Assembly: GCA_023954015.1 (NCBI GenBank)
Contig: JAMLIS010000007.1
Coordinates: 1 to 64,000 of the forward strand
From: Burkholderiaceae bacterium
Lineage (GTDB): Bacteria > Pseudomonadota > Gammaproteobacteria > Burkholderiales > Burkholderiaceae_E
Length of the DNA stretch: 64,000 nt
Direction of reading: 5' to 3'
Below the pieces are notes generated by a model, which saw only the letters and a list, made by a program, of their open reading frames with translations, had not been told where the DNA came from and did no database searches. Both the position numbers and the translations under genes were made by a program. Of this stretch, positions 1 to 7,404 are shown piece by piece (position 1 is the stretch's first letter; each line of letters opens with the position of its first letter).

Positions 1-77
1 CTCTCCTCTTCGGCAAAAGCCTCGCTGCGCTTTCTGGCGATGGCCGGCAGGAAATGATTACCAGCAGCGCGACGGCC
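1..77. repeat. Direct repeat, left copy (tctA 3' end)
   Basis: Bases 1-53 are identical to 20507-20559, and the match continues to base 77 with one deletion and two C-to-T changes. Together with the right copy it brackets about 20 kb that includes the selenocysteine locus and the TRAP cluster. Confidence 0.85.
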
Positions 78-171
78 TGCCCGAAGCGCTCTGTCGTCTT
101 GGAAGATTTCGCGCTGCTCGGCGATGATCTCGCCAAAGACGAAGATCCCCATAGCCCCTGCGGCCAGGCCG
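1..171 (-). pseudogene. Decayed tctA fragment (tricarboxylate transporter large subunit)
   Basis: This stretch is a shortened copy of the intact tctA found at 20503-22014, in the same orientation. Three collinear blocks are recognisable: 1-77 matches 20507-20584 (the first 53 bases are identical), 78-110 matches 21131-21163, and 111-171 matches about 21334-21396. Two internal deletions and several substitutions remove any long frame. The real 3' end of the gene lies just left of the window. It is a dead remnant; its interest is as a recombination scar beside selC. Confidence 0.85.
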
Positions 172-195
172 GGTACCGACACGCTCGAGGGGTGA

Positions 196-287
196 TGGCG
201 GAAGAGGCGGGAGTCGAACTCGCCAGAGACGTCTAACGTCTCCTTCCGGTTTTGAAGACCGGTCGTCCCACCGGGGACTTCTCTTCC
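196..287 (-). tRNA. selC: tRNA-Sec (anticodon UCA)
   Basis: Selenocysteine tRNA, read on the minus strand from 287 to 196. It has the UCA anticodon (bases 255-253) in a 7-nt loop closed by a perfect 5-bp stem CCGGT/ACCGG. The acceptor stem GGAAGAG/CTCTTCC carries discriminator G and an encoded CCA end. The long variable arm (7-bp stem GAGACGT/ACGTCTC) is typical of tRNA-Sec and was decisive against a UGA suppressor of another class. The length is 92 nt, slightly shorter than the E. coli tRNA. One A-C mismatch is seen in the T stem. It lies 68 bases downstream of a Bug-protein gene and may be co-transcribed with the selenoprotein operon. SelA charges it and SelB delivers it; both are encoded nearby. 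Confidence 0.95.
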
Positions 288-355
288 TCGCACACCCGTT
301 TCGGGCAGTGCCTACATCAGAGAGTACCGCGCGACGTGAGTCGGCGGCGGGCGCT

Positions 356-1330
356 TCAGTCGATCGAGATGTTCTGCTCGCGGATGATCGACTCCCACTT
401 CCTGGTTTCGGCCTCGAGCAGCGTGCCGAATGCCTCCGGCCCCTGCACTTTCGTGAACATCCCGAGGGCCTCGACGCGTGCCTGTTCTTCGGAACCAGCG
501 AGAACTTCGGCCACGGCCCGGTATGCTCCATCGATCGCCGCCTTCGGCGCCGCGGCAGGAGCAATGAGACCCAGGAACGTGCTTACGTCGAAGCCCGGAT
601 AGGTTTCAGCGACCGTCGGATACTTCTCCGCGCCTTTCACGCGTTCGCGCGAGAGCACTGCGATGATCTTCATGCGCTTCGCGTTCACGTGCGGCAACAC
701 CGAGAGCAACGGGTCGATGAGTAGCGGAACCTGTCCGCCGATGACATCGGTATGCGCCGGCGCGCTTCCCTTGTACGCAATGTGCGTCATGCGGATATCC
801 GCCACGCGGTTGAGCAGTTCGCCCGCGAGATGTGAGGTGCCGCCGGCACCCGGAGTCGCGAAATTCATCTCGCCGGGATTTTTCCGGGCATGGGCTACCA
901 GTTCAGGCAATGTATCGTAAGGTGCAGCGACGTTCGCCGCCAGGACAAGCGGAACCTCGACGACTTGCGTGACCGGAGCGAGATCCCTGACCTGATAGGG
1001 GACGGACCTTCGCAGCATTGGATTGATCACGAAAGCGCTGTTCACGATACCTAGCGTGAGCCCATCGCTGGGCGCCTGCGCCACATGCGCGACGCCGATC
1101 ATCGTGCCCGCGCCAGGCTTGTAATCGACGAGCACGGGCTGCCCCCATCGCTCCGTGAGCCGTTGCGCCACGATTCGAACGAGAGTATCGGTCGGCCCAC
1201 CCGGCGGATACGGCACGATGAACTTCATCGTCCCCTGCGGGAATTTCCCTGCGTCCGCCCTGGTACGACCCGTCGCAATAAGTACAGACAGGGAGGCACC
1301 GGCCTGTACCATTCTTCTGCGCGAGAACAT
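356..1330 (-). CDS. Bug/TctC-type periplasmic substrate-binding protein
   Basis: A 324-residue tripartite-tricarboxylate-type solute receptor (Bug family). It has an N-terminal export signal with an RRR start and a hydrophobic stretch to about residue 25. Family motifs follow: FIVPYPPGGPTDT, YKPGAGTMIG, and the central TPGAGGTSHLAGELL and YKGSAPAHTDVIGGQVP. It would bind a small carboxylate in the periplasm. The ATG is preceded by a clear AGGAGGGGA site. It sits 27 bases downstream of the selenoprotein gene, so it is very likely the last protein gene of that operon and may supply its substrate. No TctA/TctB membrane partner is adjacent, which is common for orphan Bug receptors. The ligand is unknown. 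Confidence 0.9.
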   Translation of the reverse strand: MFSRRRMVQAGASLSVLIATGRTRADAGKFPQGTMKFIVPYPPGGPTDTLVRIVAQRLTERWGQPVLVDYKPGAGTMIGVAHVAQAPSDGLTLGIVNSAFVINPMLRRSVPYQVRDLAPVTQVVEVPLVLAANVAAPYDTLPELVAHARKNPGEMNFATPGAGGTSHLAGELLNRVADIRMTHIAYKGSAPAHTDVIGGQVPLLIDPLLSVLPHVNAKRMKIIAVLSRERVKGAEKYPTVAETYPGFDVSTFLGLIAPAAAPKAAIDGAYRAVAEVLAGSEEQARVEALGMFTKVQGPEAFGTLLEAETRKWESIIREQNISID

Positions 1331-1357
1331 CCGTCTCCCCTCCTTGCAGAAGCAGCG

Positions 1358-2992
1358 TTACCGCCACTTGTCGATCGACTGCGTCGCCTGCCGATACAAG
1401 CCGGCGACCATTTTGAAGGCCCCCTGCGTCTCACCTCCCATCACGACGATCGAGATATCCGACGGCCGCCACATCCTGATCAATTCGTCGGGACGCGCCT
1501 TCAACATCGAGGCCCAAGGCTCGACGCCAGCCACCGCATGCGGATGAATCAGGGTCTGCACCCACTGGTTGTCCCAGTACTCGCGCGCCGTGAGCAGCGA
1601 GTTGGCGGAGCACCATTCGAGCAGCTTCTGCTTCGTGTCGAAGCCAAGATCGACGAAGCCACGCGCCGTGATCGGGTCGAGGACCAGGATGGGTGGACAG
1701 TACGGTTCACACGCGGCAAAGCAACGACGGAACTTGTCTTCCCAAGTATCGCGCGGTCCGTACCCGGCCTGCGTGTACCAACCGCCGAGATAGACCGTCA
1801 CCGCGCTCTCGTGGAGATCGAAACCGTGCTGCGCGTGCAGCGGTTCCCACGGGCTGCGCTCCTCGTTTTCGGCCCATGTCGCCGAGTAGTTGTAGGCATT
1901 GCCCAGCGACCCCATGTAGGTGTCACCGATCACGGAGCCGCCCTGCAGATTCTGGGAAAGAATCCCGTGTGCTCGGCCGATCGTCGCATTGGCATGGTTG
2001 TACGGGCCCATCGCGCCCATGCCGCTGTTCATCCCGATCTCGTTGCGAATGGGCCCGTTGACGATCGACGGCGCAGCCCACGAGGTCGTGCTGCTGTGCC
2101 TCGCAGTCATGCCGCTCGCGGCGAGCGCGAGGATCACCGGAAGGTATTCCGGGCGCGCACCCGCCATCACGGCGTTCACCGCGACTTTCTCCACGGTGAA
2201 CTCCCAGAACTCCCGGTATCGCGTGGGGCGCAGGCGGCCCACGATCTCGTCGGGCGCGCGGCTCGTACCCTTAAGCATCGCCTCGACGCGTTCCTCGGTG
2301 GGCAGAACGATCGGCAGGCAATCGGTCCAGTGGTTCTGCAGGAACAGCTGATGCAGATTCCCCTCGGTGTCGGGCTCGAGCAGGCGCGGCTTGGAACGCT
2401 CGAACGAGAGACCGCTCAGATCCTGGTCATCCAGCGGCGCCGTGAGTCCTTCGAGCACCTCCCTGACGAAGGGCCGCCTGCTGACCGGATCGTCGCCGTA
2501 GACGTACGCGCGAAGCTGCTCGGGCGAGCGGCCGACGATCGGCTGCGGAACGAACGCCTGGCGCAGCGTGGGCATTCCGCCGGCGCGTGCGACCGATTTC
2601 GCCAGACGCGCGAAGACGTGCGTGTGGATTGCGACCGTGGGAACGCCCGCGGCTTCCAGAGACATCGCGAGCCCGGCGACCGTCGGGCTGCACGTGCTTC
2701 AGAGGCCTACGCCGAGGATCGCAGCGTTGCCGTCGGCCTCGATGCGCGCGCGCATGGCCGGATCGTCTTCCCAGCTCTCGCGGGGCTTGATGATCTGGGT
2801 TCGCACCGTCGGCAAATGCTCAGCGAACCACTGCTGCAACTGCAGGAGGAACTGCTCGGAATTGTCGAACAGGCAGTCGACCAGGTAGACGAGCTTTCCG
2901 CTCAGGCCTTCTTCGTGCCGCGGCGCAAGCCGGCTGCCGGTCACGCTGGGGGCATAGCCCTCGGGATCGTACACACGCACCTTTCGTGTCAT
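1358..2992 (-). CDS. Selenoprotein, UGSC/GrdB-like Sec domain fused to a large C-terminal domain (in-frame UGA = Sec98)
   Basis: A 544-residue selenoprotein whose frame is interrupted only by TGA at 2701-2699. The 97 codons before the TGA (from ATG 2992, strong GGGAGGG site) and the codons after it are in one frame. Reading TGA as Sec gives ILGVGL-U-S-T-C-SPTVAG, a UxxC redox motif at Sec98/Cys101 inside a domain (about 1-170) resembling the UGSC family of (seleno)proteins, distantly like glycine reductase GrdB. After the motif, LEAAGVPTVAIHTHVF continues the family pattern. Residues about 195-544 form a second domain (CLPIVLPTEERV, ATIGRAHGIL, ENEERSPWEPLHAQHGF) that I recognise as a conserved partner of such proteins but cannot name. 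A SECIS hairpin follows the TGA. The internal ATG at 2665 has no ribosome site. The gene lies 15 bases after a thioredoxin-reductase-like gene, a plausible electron donor. The substrate is unknown. Confidence 0.88.
2666..2692 (-). promoter_or_regulatory. Bacterial SECIS element
   Basis: A hairpin in the coding RNA immediately 3' of the UGA codon. Counting from the base after UGA, AGCCCG (+10 to +15) pairs perfectly with CGGGCT (+24 to +29). The stem can be extended below by C9-G31, G8-C32 and U7-G33 with one bulged C. The loop ACGGUCGC can close further with a C-G pair to expose a GGUC tetraloop at +18 to +21. In E. coli fdhF the GGUC of the SECIS apical loop, whose G and U contact SelB, lies at +19 to +22, so both motif and spacing agree. 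It should tether SelB-GTP-Sec-tRNA to decode the UGA at 2701-2699. Confidence 0.85.
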
Positions 2993-3007
2993 TGCCTTTC
3001 CCTCCCT

Positions 3008-3937
3008 TCAGTTCCAGATACCGTTCCGCAGATAGCGGTCGGCCATGATTGCCGCGTTGACGCCATCGCCGGCTGCGCCCGCAGCCTGTCCGGATGCGCC
3101 CGCGCGCACGATGCCCGCTGCGAACAGCCCACGACGAGCGGTACGAAGGTATGCGTCGGTACGGATGTGCCCGCGATCGTCGCACTCTACTAACTCACGC
3201 ACCACCCCGGCGTTCGGTTCTACACCGATGTAGACGAAGACGCCCGATGCTTCGAGCTCGGATCCAGGGCCGCCGCCCGTCGGCTGCATGCGAACGCCTG
3301 TGACTGCACCGTCGCCGAGAATCTCCGTCACGACGACGCCGTAGCGATGCTCGATACGGGGATCGGCGAGGACGCGTTCCCGATAGCTCGCCTGCCCGCC
3401 CAGCGCCGACCCACGATGCAACATCGTCACCTTCGACGCATGCGACGACAGATGCAGCGACTCCTGCATGGCGGAATCTCCCGAGCCGACGACAACGACG
3501 GCGCACCCGCGCAGCAGCGGCGCGTCGCAGCTCGCGCAGTGACTGACCCCCTTGCCGTCGAGCGCCGCTTCTCCCGGCACGCCCAGTGCACGCAACCGGG
3601 CGCCGGTCGCCACGACGAGCGCACGCGCCGTGTAGGTCTCGCTGCCAGCATGAATGCACCAGCCGTCGCCATGGGTCTCGATCCGCTCGAGCTCCGCCGA
3701 TGCGAACCCGGCGCCGGCGGCCTCGGCCTGCTCCTGCATTATCGGGCACAGGTCGTAGCCAGGAACGCCTTCCGGAAAGCCGGGAAGTCCCTCGATGTGT
3801 TCGATACTGAGCAGTAACCCGCCAGGCACGTTTCCGCCTAGCACGAGCGTTCGACGACCGAAACGTGCTGCGTACAAACCGGCGCTGAGTCCGGCGATGC
3901 CGCCGCCGGCAACTATCACGTCGAATGCGTTGTTCAA
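3008..3937 (-). CDS. Thioredoxin-reductase-like FAD/NAD(P) oxidoreductase
   Basis: A 309-residue flavoprotein of the thioredoxin reductase family. It shows an N-terminal FAD site VAGGGIAGLSAG, a redox motif HCASCDAPLL (the usual CxxC-D with A in place of G after D), the NADP site VVVGSGDSAMQESLHL, and a C-terminal FAD-binding AAGI...GDGVNAA segment. I chose the TTG start at 3937, behind GGGGGACCC, because the protein then begins NNAFDVIVAGGG and has the normal family length; the frame upstream lacks homology. It is the first gene of the operon, 15 bases before the selenoprotein. By analogy with grd operons, which also carry a TrxB, it probably keeps the Sec98/Cys101 pair reduced using NAD(P)H. 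Confidence 0.88.
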   Translation of the reverse strand: MNNAFDVIVAGGGIAGLSAGLYAARFGRRTLVLGGNVPGGLLLSIEHIEGLPGFPEGVPGYDLCPIMQEQAEAAGAGFASAELERIETHGDGWCIHAGSETYTARALVVATGARLRALGVPGEAALDGKGVSHCASCDAPLLRGCAVVVVGSGDSAMQESLHLSSHASKVTMLHRGSALGGQASYRERVLADPRIEHRYGVVVTEILGDGAVTGVRMQPTGGGPGSELEASGVFVYIGVEPNAGVVRELVECDDRGHIRTDAYLRTARRGLFAAGIVRAGASGQAAGAAGDGVNAAIMADRYLRNGIWN

Positions 3938-3944
3938 GGGTCCC

Positions 3945-3982
3945 CCGTGCGCCGCAAACGATTGTATGCCCGCGGCGCACGG
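3945..3982. promoter_or_regulatory. 11-bp inverted repeat over the promoter, candidate IclR operator
   Basis: CCGTGCGCCGC (3945-3955) and GCGGCGCACGG (3972-3982) are perfect inverted repeats with a 16-base spacer. The right arm lies between the -35 and -10 boxes and the left arm covers the predicted transcription start, a layout suited to a repressor. The divergent IclR-type gene starts 70 bases away and is the obvious candidate protein. Alternatively the repeat could act as RNA, but only part of it would be transcribed. Confidence 0.5.
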
Positions 3983-3989
3983 ATGTGAA
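3961..3989 (-). promoter_or_regulatory. Sigma70-type promoter of the selenoprotein operon
   Basis: Reading on the minus strand, TTCACA (3989-3984) and TACAAT (3966-3961) are separated by exactly 17 bases. Transcription would begin near 3954, about 17 bases before the TTG start of the reductase gene. This is the best promoter-like sequence in the accessory region. It is overlapped by an 11-bp inverted repeat. Confidence 0.6.
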
Positions 3990-4016
3990 GAAAATGAAAG
4001 AGCGTTTTGTTTTTTG

Positions 4017-4046
4017 TTGACCGGGCGACAACTTTGATTCCAGAAT
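4017..4046 (+). promoter_or_regulatory. Possible promoter of the iclR-tctC-selA-selB operon
   Basis: TTGACC (4017-4022) and CAGAAT (4041-4046) are 18 bases apart on the plus strand. The start of transcription would fall at or next to the ATG at 4053, implying a leaderless or very short-leader message. The -10 box is weak, so this is tentative. Confidence 0.3.
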
Positions 4047-4052
4047 TGGGCC

Positions 4053-4883
4053 ATGCGCTCCAGCCCTCCGAGACGCCGTTCCGCCAATTGGCGTGTCGCT
4101 TCCGCCGCCCGACCGCGCTCGGCGCTCGAACGCGGCTTCGCGGTCCTGCATTGTTTCGAGCCCGTGTCCCGTCCGCTTGCCAACGGCGAACTATCTCGGC
4201 TTACCGGTATTCCGAAGCCCACCGTCACGCGCGTCGTCGCGTCGTTGGTCGGCCTTGGCTACCTGAAGCCAGCGGCCGAAGCCGATCACTACGAGTTGTC
4301 CGCGCGCAGCGTACGGCTCGCGCGCGCTTTCCTCGACAGCGTGGACCTACGCGCAATCGCGCGTCCGCATCTGGCCGGACTCGCCGAGTTCGCCGGCGCC
4401 TCTTCATTCCTCGCCGTTCGCGATGCCACGGACATGGTGCTGGTCGAAACGATGCGTTCACGATCGGCGCCGGTATCACTGCGCTCCGATGTCGGCACGC
4501 GCCTGTCGCTTGCCACCTCCGCCCTCGGACGCGCATGGCTCGCTGCGCTCGGCGAACGAGCGCTCGCACAAGTGCTCGACGAACTCGCCGCCGTTCATGG
4601 CAACAAATGGCCGAAACTCCGACCCGCTGTCCTGCGCGCCATTACCGTGACGCGGAACGAAGGTTGCTGCGTATCGATCGGCGACTGGCATCCGGAAATC
4701 AATACGGCGGCGGTTCCGCTGCGCAGCGCCGAAGGCGAACTGCTCGCGATCAACTGCGGCGGCCCTTCATACTTGCTGTCGGAGCGTCGGTTGCGCGAAG
4801 AGATCATGCCTCGGCTCGTCGAGACGGCCCGAACGATAGCCGGCGAGATCGGCGGCAGCGCGGCAAGTGACGCGATGCGCTAA
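4053..4883 (+). CDS. IclR-family transcriptional regulator
   Basis: A 276-residue regulator. Residues about 26-80 form the winged helix-turn-helix (SALERGFAVLHCF, ELSRLTGIPKPTVTRVVASL, GYLKP) and about 85-265 the effector-binding domain. IclR proteins usually sense small organic acids and control neighbouring catabolic genes. It is transcribed divergently from the selenoprotein operon and is followed at 64 bases by a Bug protein gene and then by selA-selB, so it probably controls both directions through the repeat at 3945-3982. The basic N-terminal extension of about 25 residues may be real or may mean a later start; no better start codon is visible. Confidence 0.9.
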   Translation: MRSSPPRRRSANWRVASAARPRSALERGFAVLHCFEPVSRPLANGELSRLTGIPKPTVTRVVASLVGLGYLKPAAEADHYELSARSVRLARAFLDSVDLRAIARPHLAGLAEFAGASSFLAVRDATDMVLVETMRSRSAPVSLRSDVGTRLSLATSALGRAWLAALGERALAQVLDELAAVHGNKWPKLRPAVLRAITVTRNEGCCVSIGDWHPEINTAAVPLRSAEGELLAINCGGPSYLLSERRLREEIMPRLVETARTIAGEIGGSAASDAMR

Positions 4884-4947
4884 ACGGACTTGGCCGCGCA
4901 GCGCAGACCGGGCACGGATCGACTCACCAGAACAACGGAGACAAACC

Positions 4948-5925
4948 ATGCATCGTCGAGGAGTTCTTCTCATGCTGGCGGCATCCGGCGCGTGGTCGCT
5001 CGCCGGCGTATCCGCCCTCGCCGCCGACCAAGCCTGGCCGAATCGGCCCGTTCACCTGATCGTCCCGTTTCCGCCCGGCGGCCCCACCGACACGTTTGCG
5101 CGATTGATCGCCGGCAAGCTGCAGCAGAAATGGGGACAACCGGTGATCGTCGACTACAAGCCGGGCGCGGGAACGGTGATCGGCACCGACCACGTCGCGA
5201 AATCGGCACCGGACGGCTACACGCTCGGCGTGGTCATCGGCGCGCACACGATCAATCCGAGCCTCCGCTCGAACCTGCCGTACGACACTATCCAGGACCT
5301 CGCAGGGGTCTCGCACGTCGTCGTCTCTCATTACGGGCTGTTCGCGCACCCGTCGTTCGGACCCAGCACGATTCCGGAGCTGATCGAATACGCGAAGAAG
5401 AATCCCGGCAAGCTCGACTACGCAACGCCGGGCGCCGGGACCGGCACGCATCTGGCCGGTGAACTGCTCAACAGCATGGCCGGTATCAACATGGTGCACG
5501 TGCCGTACAAAGGCAGCGCGGCGGCACAGCAGGACGTCATCGGCGGGCGCGTTCCGCTGCTGTTCGACATTCTCTATTCGTCGATGCCGTTCGTGCGGGA
5601 CGGCCGGCTGAAAGTGCTCGGGGTAGCGAGCCCGAAGCGCGTGCCGAGCAGCCCCGACCTACCGGCCATCGCCGAGACGGTGCCCGGATTCAGCGGCGTC
5701 AGCATCATGGGAATCATCGCTCCTTCGGCCACGCCGAAGGATCTGCTGCACAGGATCAGCGCTGATATCGCCCAGGTCGTCCGCGAGCCCGATGTCATCG
5801 AGCGAATGGCTTCTCTCGGCATGGAGCCGGTCGGCTCGACGCCGGAGGAATACGATGCGCTGATCCGGCGCGAAATCGACAAATGGGGCCGGATCATCCG
5901 CGCTGCGAACATCCGGCTCGAGTGA
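4948..5925 (+). CDS. Bug/TctC-type periplasmic substrate-binding protein
   Basis: A 325-residue solute receptor with a cleavable signal (MHRRGVLLMLAASGAW... ending near VSALAADQ) and the Bug motifs LIVPFPPGGPTDTFAR, YKPGAGTVIG, TPGAGTGTHLAGELL and PYKGSAAAQQDVIGG. The ATG at 4948 follows ACGGAG by seven bases; upstream codons lack family similarity. It is closely related in motif wording to the Bug protein at 356-1330, so the two genes flanking the Sec locus probably arose by duplication and bind similar carboxylates. selA begins 12 bases after its stop, which makes the Sec synthesis genes part of a substrate-uptake operon. Confidence 0.9.
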   Translation: MHRRGVLLMLAASGAWSLAGVSALAADQAWPNRPVHLIVPFPPGGPTDTFARLIAGKLQQKWGQPVIVDYKPGAGTVIGTDHVAKSAPDGYTLGVVIGAHTINPSLRSNLPYDTIQDLAGVSHVVVSHYGLFAHPSFGPSTIPELIEYAKKNPGKLDYATPGAGTGTHLAGELLNSMAGINMVHVPYKGSAAAQQDVIGGRVPLLFDILYSSMPFVRDGRLKVLGVASPKRVPSSPDLPAIAETVPGFSGVSIMGIIAPSATPKDLLHRISADIAQVVREPDVIERMASLGMEPVGSTPEEYDALIRREIDKWGRIIRAANIRLE

Positions 5926-5937
5926 TACGCGGCGAGC

Positions 5938-7404
5938 ATGCGCGAGGAGGCGGCTTTCGGGGACATCCCTTCGGTCGACCGTTTGCTTCGCAGCGAGGCG
6001 GCGGCCGACCTGATCGAGCGACACGGACGCGCCGCGGTCACTGCGGCGTTCCGCTCCACCCTCTCGATCCTGCGTGCAGCGTGCGCGCAGACGCTTGTGC
6101 CGCATGGCGCAACCGGAACCGACCGGCCCGCCGCATCGGCGCACGGCGATGAGCTGGCCCTGTCCTCGATCGTCGAGCAGGCAACGCGGCAGCTCGATGA
6201 ACGGCTCCAGCCCTCGCCGAGAGCGGTCTTCAACCTCACAGGTACGATCCTGCACACGAATCTCGGGCGGGCGGCGCTTCCCGACGAGGCGATCGAGGCC
6301 ATCACGCGCGTCGCCCGCGGAGCAAGCGATCTCGAATTCGATCTGACGACGGGCGGGCGCGGCGATCGCGATGCGCACGTCGAATCGCTTCTGTGCGAGC
6401 TGACGGGCGCCGAAGCGGCCACCGTGGTCAATAACAACGCCGCCGCAGTACTGCTCGTGTTGCGCAGCCTCGCGAACCGGCGCGAGGTGCCGACCTCGCG
6501 CGGCGAACTCATCGAGATCGGCGACTCCTTCCGGCTGCCAGACATCGTGCGCGCCGCCGGCTGCCGGCTGTGCGAGGTCGGCACGACGAACCGCACGCAC
6601 CTGCGCGATTTCGCCGAAGTGATCGGCCCACGCACCGGCGCCGTGCTGAAGGCGCACGCTAGCAACTACGAAATCGTCGGCTTCACGTCGTCCGTGGACG
6701 AAGCCGCACTCGCCGCGCTGTGCCGCGAGCACGCAGTGCCTTTCGTCATCGACCTGGGCAGCGGCTCGCTCGTCGACTTGCGCACATACGACCTGCCATA
6801 CGAGCCGACGCCCACCGAAGCATTGGCGCGCGGTGCCGACATCGTCACGTTCAGCGGCGACAAGCTGCTTGGAGGTCCACAAGCCGGCATCATCGTCGGG
6901 CGCGCCGATCTCGTCGCGAAGATCCGGCGCAACCCGCTCAAGCGCGCCCTGCGCGTCGACAAACTGACCGTCGCAGCGCTCGCCGCCGTGCTGCGCCTGT
7001 ACTCCGATCCGCAGCGGCTCGTTCGGCGCCTGCCGACGCTGCGAATGCTCCAGCGGACTGCGGCCGACATCGCCGCGGCGGCGCAACGCCTGCGGCCTGC
7101 ATGCGCGTCGGCACTCGACGGAGTCGCGACCGTCGACGCGATCGCCTGTGAGAGCCAGGTGGGCAGCGGAGCGCAACCGTTGCGCGCCCTCGCGAGCGCC
7201 GGCCTGGCGATCCGGCCGGAGGGCGCGAAGCAGCGCGGTACAGCGCTGAAGGACCTTGCCGCGGCGTTTCGCCGGCTTCCGCTGCCAGTCGTCGGCCGCA
7301 TCCGTGACGGAGCCTTGATCTTCGATCTGCGCGCCCTCGAAGACGAAGCCGGGTTCGTCTCGCAGTTGCCGTTGCTATGGACCGGTACCGTGCGCTGCCC
7401 ATGA
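5938..7404 (+). CDS. selA: L-seryl-tRNA(Sec) selenium transferase
   Basis: A 488-residue PLP enzyme that converts Ser-tRNA(Sec) to Sec-tRNA(Sec) using selenophosphate. An N-terminal tRNA-binding region (about 1-90) precedes the fold-type I core beginning [14 protein letters not shown]. Further motifs are [24 protein letters not shown] and [11 protein letters not shown]. The PLP lysine is Lys309 in [14 protein letters not shown]. Length and motifs match bacterial SelA. It starts 12 bases after a Bug gene and overlaps selB by four bases (ATGA), so the three are one transcript. The start-site Shine-Dalgarno is weak, suggesting coupling to upstream translation. With selC and selB it completes the Sec machinery apart from selD. 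Confidence 0.96.
   Translation: MREEAAFGDIPSVDRLLRSEAAADLIERHGRAAVTAAFRSTLSILRAACAQTLVPHGATGTDRPAASAHGDELALSSIVEQATRQLDERLQPSPRAVFNLTGTILHTNLGRAALPDEAIEAITRVARGASDLEFDLTTGGRGDRDAHVESLLCELTGAEAATVVNNNAAAVLLVLRSLANRREVPTSRGELIEIGDSFRLPDIVRAAGCRLCEVGTTNRTHLRDFAEVIGPRTGAVLKAHASNYEIVGFTSSVDEAALAALCREHAVPFVIDLGSGSLVDLRTYDLPYEPTPTEALARGADIVTFSGDKLLGGPQAGIIVGRADLVAKIRRNPLKRALRVDKLTVAALAAVLRLYSDPQRLVRRLPTLRMLQRTAADIAAAAQRLRPACASALDGVATVDAIACESQVGSGAQPLRALASAGLAIRPEGAKQRGTALKDLAAAFRRLPLPVVGRIRDGALIFDLRALEDEAGFVSQLPLLWTGTVRCP

Noticed and set aside
1358..2665. Independent 435-residue gene starting at the ATG at 2665
   Set aside because: No ribosome site precedes it, family similarity begins before it, and the upstream 97 codons are in the same frame behind a good start; it is better explained as the part of a selenoprotein after the Sec codon.
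2699..2701. TGA as a simple nonsense mutation in a pseudogene
   Set aside because: A SECIS hairpin follows at the right distance, both halves keep clean frames, and the Sec genes are adjacent; a random stop would not bring these together.
1085..3193. Long open frame opposite the selenoprotein operon
   Set aside because: Arg/His/Pro-rich translation without motifs; an antisense shadow of GC-rich coding DNA.
3008..3937. Second selenoprotein (reductase)
   Set aside because: The redox motif is encoded CASC with ordinary Cys codons, and no in-frame TGA is present before the natural stop.
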